Part shown: positions 23,892-37,090 of the stretch, one piece after another
How positions within the stretch are numbered: position 1 is the first letter of the stretch
Layout of the letters: each line of letters starts with the position of its first letter
Notes under the pieces: model-generated
The model's database searches: none
Seen by the model: only the letters and a program-made list of their open reading frames with translations
What the model was told of the DNA's origin: nothing
Assembly (NCBI RefSeq): GCF_000002985.6
Contig: NC_003284.9
Span: 9,610,001 to 9,674,000 of the forward strand
Reading direction: 5' to 3'
Length of the DNA: 64,000 nucleotides
DNA from: Caenorhabditis elegans
Taxonomy: Eukaryota > Nematoda > Chromadorea > Rhabditida > Rhabditidae
Position numbers and translations under genes: made by a program

Positions 23892-25025
23892 TTAAGCAAT
23901 GCTTACAGATGAACGACGATTCAGAGTATGGATGAGCTCACGATGATAATCGATGCGTTCAGCAAACATTGGTGCAAATACCTTAAAGTCAATAAATTCA
24001 TTAATAAGATTTAATTGAAATTGTCTACACATCTTAATCTGTGTAAAAAATTTTATTATGCGTAGTTATTCCTGTACAAAATTTCAGAGAAAAGCGGAAA
24101 CTTCTATTACATCAGTTATGAATTTCAAATTTAATTCAGTTTTAGAATGATTTAGAATTTAGAATAATAAACTGAACTACGTTTAATTTACTAGACAACA
24201 CAGCACGTTTATCCGGTCACAGTTTTGAAAAGTTTTTTTTACCTGGAACTGCTCATGGGTTGTAATTTCGTTGAGACGAGACTTGAAGTCAGAAACTTGG
24301 CGTCCAAAAAGCGTGAGATAGGTCACCGATTCCTTGCCTTGCAAGCTGGCCTGAAACAACGGAAATTGACAATTTTTTAGGGAACGCTGGCATTTCTGAT
24401 TTTCCCACCCGCAACACGCATTTTCTCCTTTTCCAAATACGTGGAGTTACCATTTCCAAACTTCCTCCAAACTTACGCGAGCATCCAATGTCCAATCAGC
24501 CATTTGTGTGAAGTACTCTAGCTGAGCTCTCTCCGCCACTGACAACGGGGATAGACGATTGCATTTAGCTGCTTCTACCAATGCTTCGTAATGGCGACGG
24601 TGTGGGTGTAGGAGCATTTGATCATTCAGTTGTTTGCGAAGATGACGAAGGATATCTAATTGGATATAAGACCGGTATTTTACTTGTTGTTCGTGATAGT
24701 GAATGAGGCTTTGGATTTGTTGAAGATGTTGGCACTGTTGAAGAGGTCCCATCTCAGGAAGTGTCGGGCGTCCATTCACAAATGTCATTGCTTTCGGACG
24801 ACATGGTAATCCATTATGTCCAAGCTTCGGGCTTGAAAGTTGTTGGATAGTCTGCAAGACTTCCACTGGCATATACTCCTCCACTTCTACTTTTGCAACT
24901 TTCTCGGGTGGGCCTTCAACCTCTGCGACCTCAGTGTTTATCGTGAGCTTTCTAGTAAGCTTTGGCGATTCCTTTGATTCAGCATCCTCGATATTCTTTG
25001 TTAAGTTTTCCACGGTGTCGGTCAT
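23892..25025 (-). CDS. unrecognised helical protein, 248 residues
   Basis: Three exons on the minus strand, 25025-24477, 24350-24243 and 23981-23892, join in frame. Residues 1-55 are charged and probably disordered. Residues about 100-240 are rich in Gln, His, Leu and Arg, with strong helix-forming segments (QCQHLQQIQSLIHYHEQQVK; LDILRHLRKQLNDQMLL; MFAERIDYHRELIHTL). I see no signal peptide or membrane segment. The family is not recognised. The predicted helical bundle would suit a subunit of a larger complex, but that is inference. The ATG directly follows TTGATTTCAG, a likely spliced-leader acceptor. The stop is found by reading through GTAAGC at 23906 to TAA; that GTAAGC could instead be a donor to an unseen exon, but the read-through gives a clean end. 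Confidence 0.75.
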
Positions 25026-25503
25026 CTGAAATCAAGAAAACTTGGGCTGGGGATTATGAAGGCTTTGAGCAAGTTTAAGTTTTACAAGAAGAACTTATTA
25101 AGAACAATAAATATTGAAGCGGGGAGCAAAGTGTACAATTAAATGAAATTTTTGGATTGATCCTAAAATAATTGATACTCGTATTTTGTTATAACATGAG
25201 CTTTCCCACACACAAAAAGCCAGCTACCGTGTACAAAAGTTGTATCTGTGCTTGGCTCCTGCATGGCGCTGAGTGCTACCCGGAGCCACTTCTAAGTCCA
25301 CTTCTGTCTTCAGCCTCATCTTACATCTCATTGCGTTTTCAGAAAATTTTTCTTCTCTTCAACACCACTTGTGCTGTTTCCAAGGCTTCCAGCGTGTACT
25401 TCTTATTTCGATTCTAGACATAAACTTTCTTCAATTTCACCCATACACTCCTCCAACCCCTCTGCGCTTCAATATAATTAGTTTTAGTTCGGGTATTCGC
25501 TAT
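25026..25503. promoter_or_regulatory. shared upstream region of two divergent genes
   Basis: The two starts are 478 bp apart on opposite strands. A GC-richer patch at 25200-25330 may be promoter or 5' leader. The frame of the plus-strand gene stays open back to an ATG at 25273, so its first exon may be longer. Confidence 0.45.
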
Positions 25504-26884
25504 ATGGAAATTGATGACAGTTTTCATATCAAGGAATTGAAGTTCACTTACTCTATTCTTATTTTAATGGGGATGATGTCCTGTTGGAGAAGACAAACGA
25601 AAAAACACGAAATTGGTAAGCTACGTGGACGACGGCGGAAATTTTTTGTGTTGATAGTTGTCTCTATCACATAACTAAACACATTCGTTTTCATTCCCAT
25701 CAATACAATTGAAAACGCGTTCCTATTCAGTTAGATTTTTCACTCATAGTTACTTTCCTTGAAAAAGTAAGTTCGTCTGTTATCCCGAGGTTAAAACTGA
25801 GTTCAAGGGAAATAATTGTTAAATGTCGATGTCATCTATTCTTTATTTCTAGAAGTGCATCCATCTCCACGGAAGATCAGCGACATGTATGAACCTCCTC
25901 GTCAAGTTCTAGACTATCGTCACATTGTGAGTACATGTTGAAAGCCAATATTTATATATAATTACACGTCTTAGGAACAAATTAACACTGTGATCTTTCA
26001 CTTTCGTGAGCTATCCCGTCAGGTGACCATGCAACTAGGAGTGGTTCCCAGTTCGGTTATTGCTGAACTTCGTGGTCTAAATCAACGAATTGTTCACGCA
26101 ATTGAACTCATCGAAGGCGACACGGTTCGTAATGAACGGGCTCCATTTGAGGTAACAACCGGATTGCAGATAGGTGGTCTAACATAAATGAGAAGGGGTG
26201 ACGGATGACTACTGTTGCGCAACAAAGCCTTATTAAATATGTTTGGAGTCTGTTCAGAATTCTGTGAAAACGAAATTTCTAAAAACAATCTCTAAATTTT
26301 GACAACGTTATTTTTCCCTATTAGAATTGCAATATTGCTCAATATTGTTTTCTATTGGGAAATTGAAGGGCAAGATTAAAATACTTGTTACATCAATCAC
26401 TTATTTTGAGTGAAAGAGTAATCGGCTATAATTTTTTTTAATTGATAAATTTTAAAACGCTTAAATTTTAGTACTTGTTCAAAACCAAACAAGGTAATAC
26501 GTCAGAAAATTTGTAAACCTTTTAGTAATCAATTTTAAAACGGTTAAAAATATCAATGTACTTTTGTGATTTCATTGATTGTATTAAAAAAGTTTGCAAG
26601 ACTAATGAGAGAGAGAGTGAGCAAATCCTTGTTGGGCTGCAAGAATATGCCTTGAAATTCCACTTGAGTGCAACCCTTAATAGAAAAATATGCTATTTCT
26701 TGGAACCTTATTTTTGAAAAAACGGTACACCAAAATTGTGTTGCGAAATAATTGAAACACTATAAAAATTACGTTCTTTCAGGCGAAATTGGAGTTCTAC
26801 CACCAGGAATACGAGGAAATCAAAGTTCTATTCAACGAGCTTGAGAGTATTCTCAACAACTCACCGTCACTTTCAATGCAGTGA
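25504..26884 (+). CDS. unrecognised small helical protein
   Basis: Four exons (25504-25615, 25853-25926, 25975-26151, 26783-26884) give 154 residues. The well-behaved part starts in exon 2 (MYEPPRQVLDYRHI) and runs through a long helical region (INTVIFHFRELSRQVTMQLG; SSVIAELRGLNQRIVHAIELI; FYHQEYEEIKVLFNELESIL) to the stop. The first exon is less convincing as protein. The acceptor TTATTTCTAG at 25852 could instead be a spliced-leader site, with translation from the ATG at 25885 giving 106 residues. The frame is also open back to an ATG at 25273. I do not recognise the family; the size and helix content resemble small subunits of multiprotein complexes. It shares its upstream region with the 25025 gene on the other strand. 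Confidence 0.68.
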
Positions 26885-27851
26885 AATGTAAATTATTGTT
26901 TACTCGTCTTTATAATGTTTCCAAACGTTCAAAAACTAGTAACAATTTACAAAAACTAGTAATTGTTACTGATTGACTTTATTGCTTTTTTATGTGATCC
27001 TTTAATCGTAATGAACTAGTGAGTTACCACATTAATTGATGATTATAACGGGTCGGTGGGAGGGGAGAGATTAGACAGATTACCGGTGTCTGTGTAACCA
27101 TTGCTAGGTAAGCCAATTTCATTGCGGTAATGACACGAGTCAATACGGCAAAAAGGCGAACAGCTTGGAAGGATGATGATGAATGAATAAAAATAAAGTG
27201 AAGCAAAAAGTGTTGTGTTGTGAGTGTGTACGCCGGAGGCGGCTGTGGTGGTCGGTGGGCCACACACAACACACTGGCCGTTTGCTGCGTAGGAGCGGGG
27301 ATGGAGAAGAGACGAGGAAAAAATGAGACGAGGACCGACCTCCGGAGCGAACGATTTGGAAATGAGCGGAAAAAGAACAACACCCTGTGCTACGTTTACG
27401 GGCAGGCGGTCAGCGTCGTTGCGGTAGTCGAACTAGAGGAAAGCGATGCGGAAAAAACAGTGAGACACTTGAGAGGCGCAGAGAAAACAAAACTGTCCCG
27501 TCAAAAAGAAAGATGACACAGGCAAGGGCTGACCACTGTGCTCGTTCTACTCATCGATTCAATGATCGCGTCTCAACCAAAAGGTCAGATGACCGTTATT
27601 AATGTTCTTGACTCTGATACTTGTGTTTTAGGCAGTATTAGAGACATAAGCGCACTATTATTTAGTTATGATGACATCAGAATAAATATATCAAATTCAA
27701 TTTTTTGAACACATTAATCATCAGGTTAGTGTTCGGTTTAGTTCTATTAATTTTATTACAACTTGATCAATGTATTTGTTTTTTGTGATTCTCCAAATGG
27801 CATTCTTACCAAGATCTAAAAGTTCTGTTGTCGGAATGTAAAAAATGTTTC
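26885..27851. other. 3' UTR and intergenic, with a GC-richer block
   Basis: A hairpin (AGTAACAATT with its complement, near 26938-26970) lies just after the stop codon. The block 27040-27600 is clearly GC-richer than its surroundings and open in several frames on both strands, but has no credible splice pattern. It may be regulatory. Confidence 0.4.
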
Positions 27852-27923
27852 TGGAGGTATGGGGAATTGAACCCCAGCCCTCTCCCATGCTAAGGGAGCG
27901 CTCTACCACTGAGCTATACCCCC
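27852..27923 (-). tRNA. tRNA-Ala (anticodon AGC)
   Basis: Identical over all 72 nt to the gene at 12824-12895: same acceptor stem, boxes A and B, anticodon loop TTAGCAT and discriminator A. The flanks differ after a few bases, so this is an independent member of a multicopy family and not part of a recent larger duplication. Confidence 0.97.
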
Positions 27924-30663
27924 GCACAGTGAAACAAGTGGTGGTTGTGTTTAAATCGCAGTCAACTGTCATTCTCTCAAAGAATTTCACTTACTGAGAA
28001 CCAGTTTGTTTGCTTTCCGCGCGGAACTGACGCGGAAGTATTTTTTCTACACAGCGAATATTTAGAAAATTTTAAATTTTAATGGACAAAGATCTAAAAT
28101 CAAAGAACACTAATGAAATAATTAACAGAAAATAGTGGCAACACAACTATATAGCATTCCATCAGCAATAAGAATCATACGACCAAAATATTGTGAATTT
28201 CAAAACTAACATAAACATCTTTCGAAACTCTTCAGAAAAAATAAAAGTTGAGATGTACTCTTACTGCTCAAAAATCAATCAAGAGCAAACGGAAACAAAA
28301 CCTTCAGAGTCGGAGCTAATTCGGGAATCTTTTTGAAAAGTGTGTTATAAGCTCGAGACAAGTATTAGTGCCGCAGTAGTTTTTTTTCAAAAAAATCATG
28401 TGTCGTGTTCATAAAACTCACGAAAAATGGTAATCTGCTCTTAATCGAATGCGCCACAATTTTTGCGTTTTTTTTTGATGGAGAGATAAGATTTTTCTGG
28501 TGAATGGATTTATGCAACATACTGATTAGTATTCGAGGAAGGGCTCCTGCTCTCATTGCGAGAAAAAGTTGGAAAATGTTGCTCTAAAGAGTTCATCACT
28601 GGCCAAACAAATTGAACAGCTGCCAGTCAAAATGAAATGACCTCTGTCGTTTTCGAACGCCGAATGAAAGTAACACAATGTAAAAAATCGAATTAAATAT
28701 GATCATCGAGAATCATCGGAGGTCACGGTTGAAACAGAGTAGCATTTTTCAGCAACATTTTGCGGTAACACATTTAATCTTTTTTTCTAAAATTGCATCA
28801 CCATAGAAGTATCGACAATTGCATCAATAATTGTTTTTCATTAAACCTTAAAATTGAAAACTGAAATAAAACATGAAATGTATCAAAACAGAGCAGCATG
28901 ATGTCTTCTCTCAACATCAATTATACAATTGCCATGAGGACTACCCTTGTTTTCCTACCAGTCTCCTAGCCTTTCCGCACTGAAGGACACTGCGCATAAT
29001 ATGGAAAGTGACATCATCATGATTACAGTATCACGTGAGATCCAACCGTCACATGCAAATTCAAATGGACAGTAAGGTATTTTCTACATTTGAAAAATCA
29101 ACAACATTCGCTTTACGAAATTTCTAACATAATATCAACCACCGAACTAAACTGCATATGCTAAGAACATATAAATATCAACAGGATTTTCATATAGTTG
29201 AACAAGCGTAAAGCTATACTGCAAAACCTTGATTAGAGCAGTGAAGTATGTTTCACAGTGTGCTCGTTGATAAATCATTCATTCGGGTGAAAAAAGTAGT
29301 TCTTATCAGTAAAAATAAACTCAGACGGGTGTAAGAGTTGTTTGTTTATCACGAGTTGTTAACTATGGTACTAGAATTATATTTTAAAAAAATAGTAAAA
29401 AGGACACTGAAAAAGTGAGCTTTGTTGAAGTTTTTTAAAGTTATGTAAGACAAAGCGTGGTTATGAATAAAGTTGGTGTGGGTTACTTTCTATCATACAT
29501 GAATATGTTTTTTTTCAAAAAAAAGTATTTTTTTCAAAACAAATTTTTTGTTTCAAAAAAAAAAGTAAATATTCGTCTGATTTTAATTTTCTCAAGAAAC
29601 GTTCTGAAAGCTTGTAAAATCCGCTTGTGTCACACTTGGAAGGCGTTGTATTTACTTGAATATATAAGAAACAACAAAATGGAACTATCAAATCCCGTAT
29701 TTTCCGTGATAGTATTGCATAACATTAAATTTTGAACGAAAATGCTTAGTTTAGTCCAAAATTTGCCCACATTAAATTGAATTAGCAAAAAAACAAATTC
29801 AAGATTTCTCTCTAGCTCGAGTGTTTCAAATTTGTAAAATTGCATTTGAAACTTTTTTTTTCCGAATCTCACATTGCATTGATATCTACTTTTGAGCCTT
29901 TTGTCGATACTCCACCTCAATTCATTCTTTGCGATTTTTGATTGCAACGATTGTGCCAGAAAAAGTGCAGTTAAAAAAAGCAACAAAAAAATACGAATGG
30001 AATGCGGGTTGAATTGAAGAAAGCTCGAGTCGGAAGGAAATGGAGGAAATGAAATAGTGAGAAGAGCAGAGGTTAAAAGCGAAAATGTTTTAACAGGAAG
30101 AGGGAGACCGAGAGGAAGTGGTAGAAATGGGTAGCAGATAGAAGAAAATAAGGAGAAAAAACGAACCATATATTTGGATCTAAGAAAATGGGTGCCGGAG
30201 AATTAGTCAAATTGGATAGACTATAAAAGAGTATAATAGATGCTAAATTGGAAAATTAGACAACGAATTCAATTTTTTGAATGACGATGGATGGGAAATG
30301 TTGTTTTCCAAAAACGATAAGACGTGAATTATTTCAAAATTAAAAAAAATGCTGGTAAAATTGCAATGAATTGTTATTTTCAAAAATGATAGGGTTTTGA
30401 AGTATTTACATATCAATCGAAGTTGTCGAAAGACCAACACGTGAAACAGGTAAACATTTATGACAGTTTGTATTTGGAAGTAAAAATCCAAAATGTGATA
30501 TTCTTGTAAAAATACGCTTTCAGGCCTGGCTTAGAATTTAAAATAGTAGTGCTGATTAACCTCTTCATCGTCCTACCAAATTTCATACCGAAGTCCTCGA
30601 ATTCGATACATTTATTTTGAAAATAAAATTTGATTATTTGGGTCAATATTATACAGATGGGAG
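27924..30663. other. intergenic, no gene supported
   Basis: The longest frame (29630-30169, minus) is pyrimidine-driven, Phe/Leu/Ser-rich and lacks splice sites. A 22-codon minus-strand frame near 28950-29017 starts like a signal peptide (MMMSLSILCAVSFSA) and meets a possible donor, but nothing else supports it. Confidence 0.4.
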
Positions 30664-30876
30664 GGTACTTTTGCATTACATGCCCTCATTTTGGAAGAAA
30701 TTTTTTAAGTTATAAAAACTTTAAGCGTCTAGTTTTTTTAAATTATATTTTTAGGCTAAGGAAATAGCCGTTTCTAAGCCAAAAGAGGAAAAATGTATAT
30801 CACGTTTAATTTAAATGGAAAAATGAATGAACATTTAACTTAATTTGAAAATGAGGGCAAGTAATACACAAGAACC
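30664..30876. mobile_element. MITE-like inverted-repeat element, copy 2
   Basis: The ends are GGTACTTTTGCATTACATGC (left) and the complement of AAGTAATACACAAGAACC (right), both followed inward by CCCTCATTTT. The middle contains TTTTTAGGCTAAGGAAATAG and GCCGTTTCTAAGCC, which match the reverse of the middle of the 10680-10873 element. At 213 bp with no ORF, it is a non-autonomous DNA element. Confidence 0.65.
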
Positions 30877-33800
30877 GTTTCGAGTTTGATGCTGAAGTTT
30901 CCTGTTAAGAGGACGCGAAAAGAAACCTTCAAAAAATGAAGAGGACGACCTAGGATAACTTTTGACAAATCACAAATTGCTACAACGTATATTGCATTAA
31001 AAAAGCCAATACAAATTATGAAGTTTGCTAGTAAGGATGTTGTTGCCCAACCTCATTTATTTCGATTCATCTCATGAATTGATAGACGTTAGAGAAAAAG
31101 AGTGGAAGGAAATGGCGTAATATGACGCTTCTTTTCATGGTCCATTCGGCATTTTGTTTCGAGATAATAAAAAATTAAACAAACATTTCAACAGTGACAG
31201 AAGTTTATAGATAACATTTTAAATATATTATTTTGAACTATAAATCGAACACACATGTGTTCCAAAAACCAAAGTTGTTACTTAAATTTGATTTTTGTGA
31301 CTGAAAACTTTTAAAACATAATGACGGAAAACTGTTTAAACAAGTGATTTTCATTTTTTAAACTACATTTTTCAGTTTTTCTAAGTCACTGGTTACAAGA
31401 AAAAATGGCAGGGATGAACAAGTTTTTTTTGGAAAAAAGGAAAAACTAAAAAGTTTTGTTTTCTTCCCCAGATTCCCCTCCATTTTCCGACTACTTCAAC
31501 GCTATAATTTTTTGTTTTCCAGCTACCACGCTTTTACTCGGATAAAGGGCCGCAAAACTGGTTTTTACGAAATTTTAGAAAACAAATAGGGATGTAACTA
31601 TACATAAATTGAACGGTTGACCCCAGAAATGAAAACTTGTCAAAATATACAGGACAATAGCGATAAAATTTAAAAAATGGTGGAAAGAATAATTTTCAAC
31701 ATAGGGACAGCGAAAACGAACATTGAAAAAATTAAGATTGATTTATGGTTTCCATCAAAGGGAAACCATATAAACGTTGCATCAAGGATATCAATAAAAA
31801 CTAATTACATGGCATCAGTGATTTTTTTCTAAAAATAATAAATGCAGTCATCAAAAGTACAATCGAAGTCAGTGTATAGGAAATTATAGAAGAACAACAG
31901 CAAATGAAAGATATTGGGTATGGGGAAAATTCAAAAAGCCATTTTGTTGCGTTTTTTAAAAATAAATTGATGCAAATTTTATTTATCATTTATGCAAGAA
32001 ATGGTAAATATTGTTTTAACCAAAAGTGTTTCTTAAACTTAAAATGAAAGTTTTTACGGTACAACTTTGCAACAACTAAAGATAAACACAATCAGCTGGA
32101 AATATATTTTTCACAAAAGTAAAAAGTCTGGAACACTTTGGACGAGACTCTTGCAAAATATATTTCAGTTTAGGTCATGTGCATTGTATGCATTCCGACA
32201 CTTTTCGTTTTTTTAAATTTTTGTTTTTGTTTCCTACAACGACTCACATGTAGATTTTTTTTATACAAGTTAATAAAATAATTCGAACTGCTTTCCCACT
32301 TTCACAACTTACTTCTAAAACACATTTCTATTGTAGGTTAAATCATTTGAATTTGAATTGAAATTATAATAGCCCAATCAGTTTACCCATCTCAACAAAA
32401 CATCAGAAACCGTTCCCAAAATTTTGGATATTGCACATTTTTTCTGTTTATTTTTCTGTAAATTTACAAACATTTTTAATCGATGTGTGCACATAAATGC
32501 AAACTATATGCACCCATCAACTGAAAACACTTAAGGTAATCTTTCTCAACATGTCCAAACAGTCTCATTTTGGAAGTCAGCATTATGTGGCCTTTTTAAT
32601 GCTTTTCCGCTATCCCACTTTTGATTAATTTGTAATTTTACTTTTTAACGTTGAAACTAAATGATATTGTGCAACAAGTTAAACGAAACAAAAACTGCGT
32701 AGAGAGTAATTTCTGATTAGCGGAAACATCTACAACAACATTTTCACAGCACATGATATTACTCGCTACTATGTATTGCTTCTAGCTCCATTTTCGGTCA
32801 CGATATACAAAAAGCATCAAATTAACACTACTCTGTCACATGTATAAAAAAAATTCTATAAGTATTCACTGACCAGAGAACAATTTCCGAGTTACGAAAA
32901 AAGAAAAGTGAAGAAAGTGAAAGGAAGAAAAAGTTTGGCACATCACAAGAGACAGAAACGCAGATGAGAAACAAAAACGCTTCTTTTTTTCTGAAAGTAA
33001 AACATTAATCCATTTTCATTCAGGTATCATTGGAATAAAGTTTTTAGTAAAAGAAACACAACAAATTGAGAAAAAAGGAAACATGACAACTAATAAAAGT
33101 TACCTCCAAAAATATGAGTATTTGCTTAAGGTGAGAATTTCCAAAAATGAGTGTTTTCTCTTCATCCGTTGGGTTTTCTTCCATTTCTCTTTACATACGA
33201 GGTCGACACCAGGCAACATAAAAAGGAAACTAGCACGCCGGTCACATGTCATCTTCACGTTTCGGAGAAACCTTTCCTTTTCTAATATGTCGGTGAACGG
33301 AGAAACAGAATGGAATAAAACGCAAATCATACTAGTTGAGATGATGGGTCAGGTGATTCAATTTCAAAAATTTCTCTAAACTGGTTGCCAACTTTTCACT
33401 CACAGGGAATGTATGGAACAAAAGTAGTTTACAATTTTTATAAGGATTAAATACACATAAGACAATTTTAATTTCCTCTGTAAGAAAATTAAAACAAAAA
33501 ACATCTGCGGTGTCAATGCTAAAAATATTATTCATTAAAAGTCCACATATTTTTCTAAACTTAAAATCAAGCAGTTTTTAAAGAATAGGTTCTTAGGATG
33601 ATTAATATCCCAAATTCAATAAACATTTTTTACTCACAATACATATTAGAACTGCAAACCTCTTACTTTCACGGTGCAATTTTTTTTGTTGCTACTTCAC
33701 GTAGCAAAGTTTTGCGTTAATGAATTAGACATTCTCATCTTGCTGCACTTACGTAGTAAAATTTTTTTTGTGAGTATTTCACGAAATGTTATTTTGGCCA

Positions 33801-34605
33801 GTATAGTGATTGCAATAAATATTTGAAGAAAGGTCGGCATTTATTTAGTAGTTACCGTAACCGTTTTACAATGCTAGGCTGTTAAAAATAGTTTTTCTGA
33901 GCCTAACAATAAAGCCTAATCACACGTTCTGATTGAATCATCATTAATATTTAAAAAAAAACAATATATTTTTGGGGCACGGGACAGTTTCAATATGGGC
34001 ATTTCAGGACAACCCAGATGGGTTTTCCACGTATTTATTTTTGAAGCACATCAATAAATAAAAATAATTGTAAATCAAAACAAGGATATTTGGCAAATTT
34101 TGTATGAATAGTAGAAAACTGATGATTTCAGTTTCATATTATACTTTGGAAAATTTTATTATAGTAATGTAGAAAAAATATCATGTTTTGTTATAGTTTT
34201 AAAAACAATTTCTTCCAAAAGAGTCGCCCATCTTCCAGTTAGTTTTCTTCTCTAATTTGAAAATAATAAATACTATTAGAGAATGGTGTTAATTAACCGC
34301 ACGCAAATGTTGGAAAACATATTTAAATGTAATTTAGTTACCTAATTTCTATTTTAAATCAAAATTTCAACTTTTAACGCGTTTTCGGACAAAGTCTATT
34401 TGAAAATGAGGTTGAAATTTATGTATTTTCTTACTGCGAAGGTTCAACTTCCCAGGCGTTTCTAAGCCTACATGAACGTGAAAAAAATGTTTTTTGATGT
34501 TTTAAAGGCATTCATATATAACAAGTTCACGTCAGAAATAGAAAGCAAAATCGAGTTTTTGGGGAAAAAAACGAAAAAATAAACAAAAATATATTTGGAT
34601 GCCAT

Positions 34606-34610
34606 TTTTA

Positions 34611-34641
<31 letters not shown>

Positions 34642-34644
34642 TTT
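34606..34644. repeat. (TTA)n followed by (TTTA)n microsatellite
   Basis: About six TTA units run into about five TTTA units. The array is bracketed by the short direct repeat TTTGGATGC. Confidence 0.85.
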
Positions 34645-36653
34645 GGATGCACAAATGCCATTTATTCAAGCGGGAGTCTTTAGAACTACGTTTTAGGAAA
34701 ATCGTTAATATAGCTTGACAATAAAATCTGCACATATTTTTTAATTTTGTATTCGCCGCAGACCCCTGCTGCTATTTTTATATTATTAGGATAACTTTTT
34801 AAAGTATTATGAGTTTATTCAAAACACTGATATATTTTCTGTATTTTCCAACATATTTTTGCCTTTTATTTTAGAGATTTTAGGGTAGAATGTTATCTCA
34901 AAAGATTTTCGCTCCCAACTTTCACTCCAGACAAAGCTTAAGAAGAATTAAGGATACTTTTGCTTATCATCTTGCAGTCAGCGTCATGTCTTCCATTGTT
35001 TTTTACGACTTTTAGGACTCTTTTGGAATATGCCAATTTGAAGCAACATTCCAAATTATTTTTCCAAGTATATTTCAGTGCTAGTTGAATTCTGTTGTAA
35101 ATGTGACAATACGCTTCAGTAGTTTGTCCTTTGCAAAATCAGTTGGTAAGAATTTTTTTCAAGACAGGCTGATGTATCAATTTCACACTCACAGAGTTCT
35201 CATGCTTGTTCAAACGCACATTAATTTATTTCATGACCCTATGCTGGTGCAAACTACTCATGTGAAGAGAAATTTGTGACCAATATCCTAATTGAATTAC
35301 ATTGGGAATGTATAGAACGTTTTTTAGCTGAAAATGTTCACTTTATATTAAACTACCAATCAAATATGAGTCCAGTTGCTGCAAAATGTGATTAAAATGT
35401 GATTACAAGGGAAGTGTAGAAACCTTATTCCTGATATCAAAATGAAAATTGTAGTATCATACCTACACTCCACTTTTAAAGTTAGACTATGGCAAAAGGA
35501 AAAATGATTAACAAAAACAACTTTTTTAAAAATTTTCAAGGTTCTTCAATTCTCAGTCAAAAGTCACACCGCGTAGTTACGTAACAACATACGTAGAAGT
35601 TGCATGAGGAGACCCCGCTATGACCATTTTGTTCTTCGTTTAGTCTAAAAATTCTAACATTTTTTTTAGAACGTCAAAGCTTGAATAAGAATAAAAGTTT
35701 CAAAATTTGGAAAAAAAATATTTTTAGCTATCATTTTTTTCAATTTACTGTCCTAAAGTTAGAGCCTCACCGAATGTTGCAATCTGCAAATGATCTTTAT
35801 ACGTACATTAAGTTTTCATCAAAAGGTTACATACATTCACATATATTCATACGTACTATTATGATAATAGTAAAAATCACACTGTTCGGAGTTCACTCAC
35901 GTGCGTCTTTTTGTATAAAAGGCATTGTTTGGTCGAAAAGAGTATTGTAATTACACTTATTTTCCTGTTTTGATTTTTTATGGGATATTTTCTGTGGTTG
36001 TATGAAACACTGTTAGTAATGACAAATAAAGAATATCAGCCTTATCTTTCATCTTTCAGATGGATAAAAACTCTGAACTATGATGATGAAAAAACACATT
36101 TTTTCATTTGTGAACTAAAAATGTAATATTTGAGATATTTGTCAGTTGGTGCAGTCAGTCAAAAAGAAATGTGAAATTAAATCATTTTTTTAGTGCGAAA
36201 TGTTCGTATGCAGCTGAACTTTTGTAGAAACCGATTCAAAAGTTGCTCTGTCAGATGAAATACGTTTTATTCGAATATTCATGAATAAGTACGCATACTT
36301 CGAATGTTAGCCAAGATTTCTCGTGTATTCTTTGTTATGGAGAATAGTTCAAAAACTCATGCTTTGAGTTTCAGGTATTACCTCCACTTCCACTAAAACT
36401 TTTAAATTATGGGCTTATATCTTGATCCATTTTTTAGCTTTATAAATTCTATTTGTAATATTCAAAAAAGTACATATCGTATTAGTTATTTGTATTGAAA
36501 ACTGCCAACTATTGCTAATTTGCGCCAATCACAAATACATATAAAAAGTGGTTGTGAGCACACAAAACTATGCATATATATAACTCTTCTTCTCGCCACC
36601 CTCTGACCGAACATAAATTCTCTCCTTTCCTTTTTTGGAAAACAACGAGTAAA

Positions 36654-36749
36654 ATGGCGCGAGAACCCTCCAACTACACCTCACTCGGTGATAATGTCTC
36701 ACCTTCGCCGTCGACAACGGGCGTCTATGCAAATAGCTCTGAAATCTGA
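36654..36749 (+). other. short 31-codon open frame in a GC-richer island
   Basis: ATG to TGA with balanced codon use (starts MAREPSNYTSLGDNVSPSPS). GTGATA at codon 12 could be a donor. It may be an upstream ORF, a first exon, or chance. Confidence 0.2.
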
Positions 36750-37090
36750 ACAGTGTGTGCCTCGTGGCGAACAGAAAGCGAGACAACAGGAGCGAGCTGG
36801 GTCCGCCCTTCTCTTCCTCATTCCACTGCCCGAACATAGGGGACTGAGAATGAAAGGGGCACAACTCTTCGTCATTTTAACTTTTTTCTTCTCTCCCTAC
36901 CATTACCACTTTTCTTGCCACCTCGAGTTGTTTTCCCTCCACAACGTGCGTAATGCGACAGGGTTCTCAAAAAAGTGATAACATAAAAAGATAAAATAGA
37001 TAGTTGGGAAGTTAAATTTTTTTTACGAATCCGTTGCTAAATGAGATGATATCGGTTCATATTTCAAGCGTATTTTTATAGGTGTTCGCA

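Larger units (their letters stand above)
30877..37090. other. long intergenic stretch
   Basis: No gene is supported. It includes a short hairpin near 33690-33711 (TTGCTAC/GTAGCAA), simple repeats at 34606-34644 and a GC-richer island at 36560-36960 with a 31-codon coding-like frame. The island may be an upstream regulatory region or distal first exon for the gene at 38532. Confidence 0.4.

Noticed and set aside
27024-27602. Overlapping ORFs on both strands in a GC-richer block
   Set aside because: Open frames on both strands are expected from base composition, and none has a believable splice pattern.
28950-29017. Minus-strand mini-frame starting like a signal peptide (MMMSLSILCAVSFSA)
   Set aside because: Only 22 codons, and no following exon could be identified.
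29630-30169. 179-codon minus-strand ORF, the longest in the intergenic region
   Set aside because: It is driven by polypyrimidine DNA (Phe, Leu, Ser, Pro runs), with no domain, no splice sites and no flanking exon.
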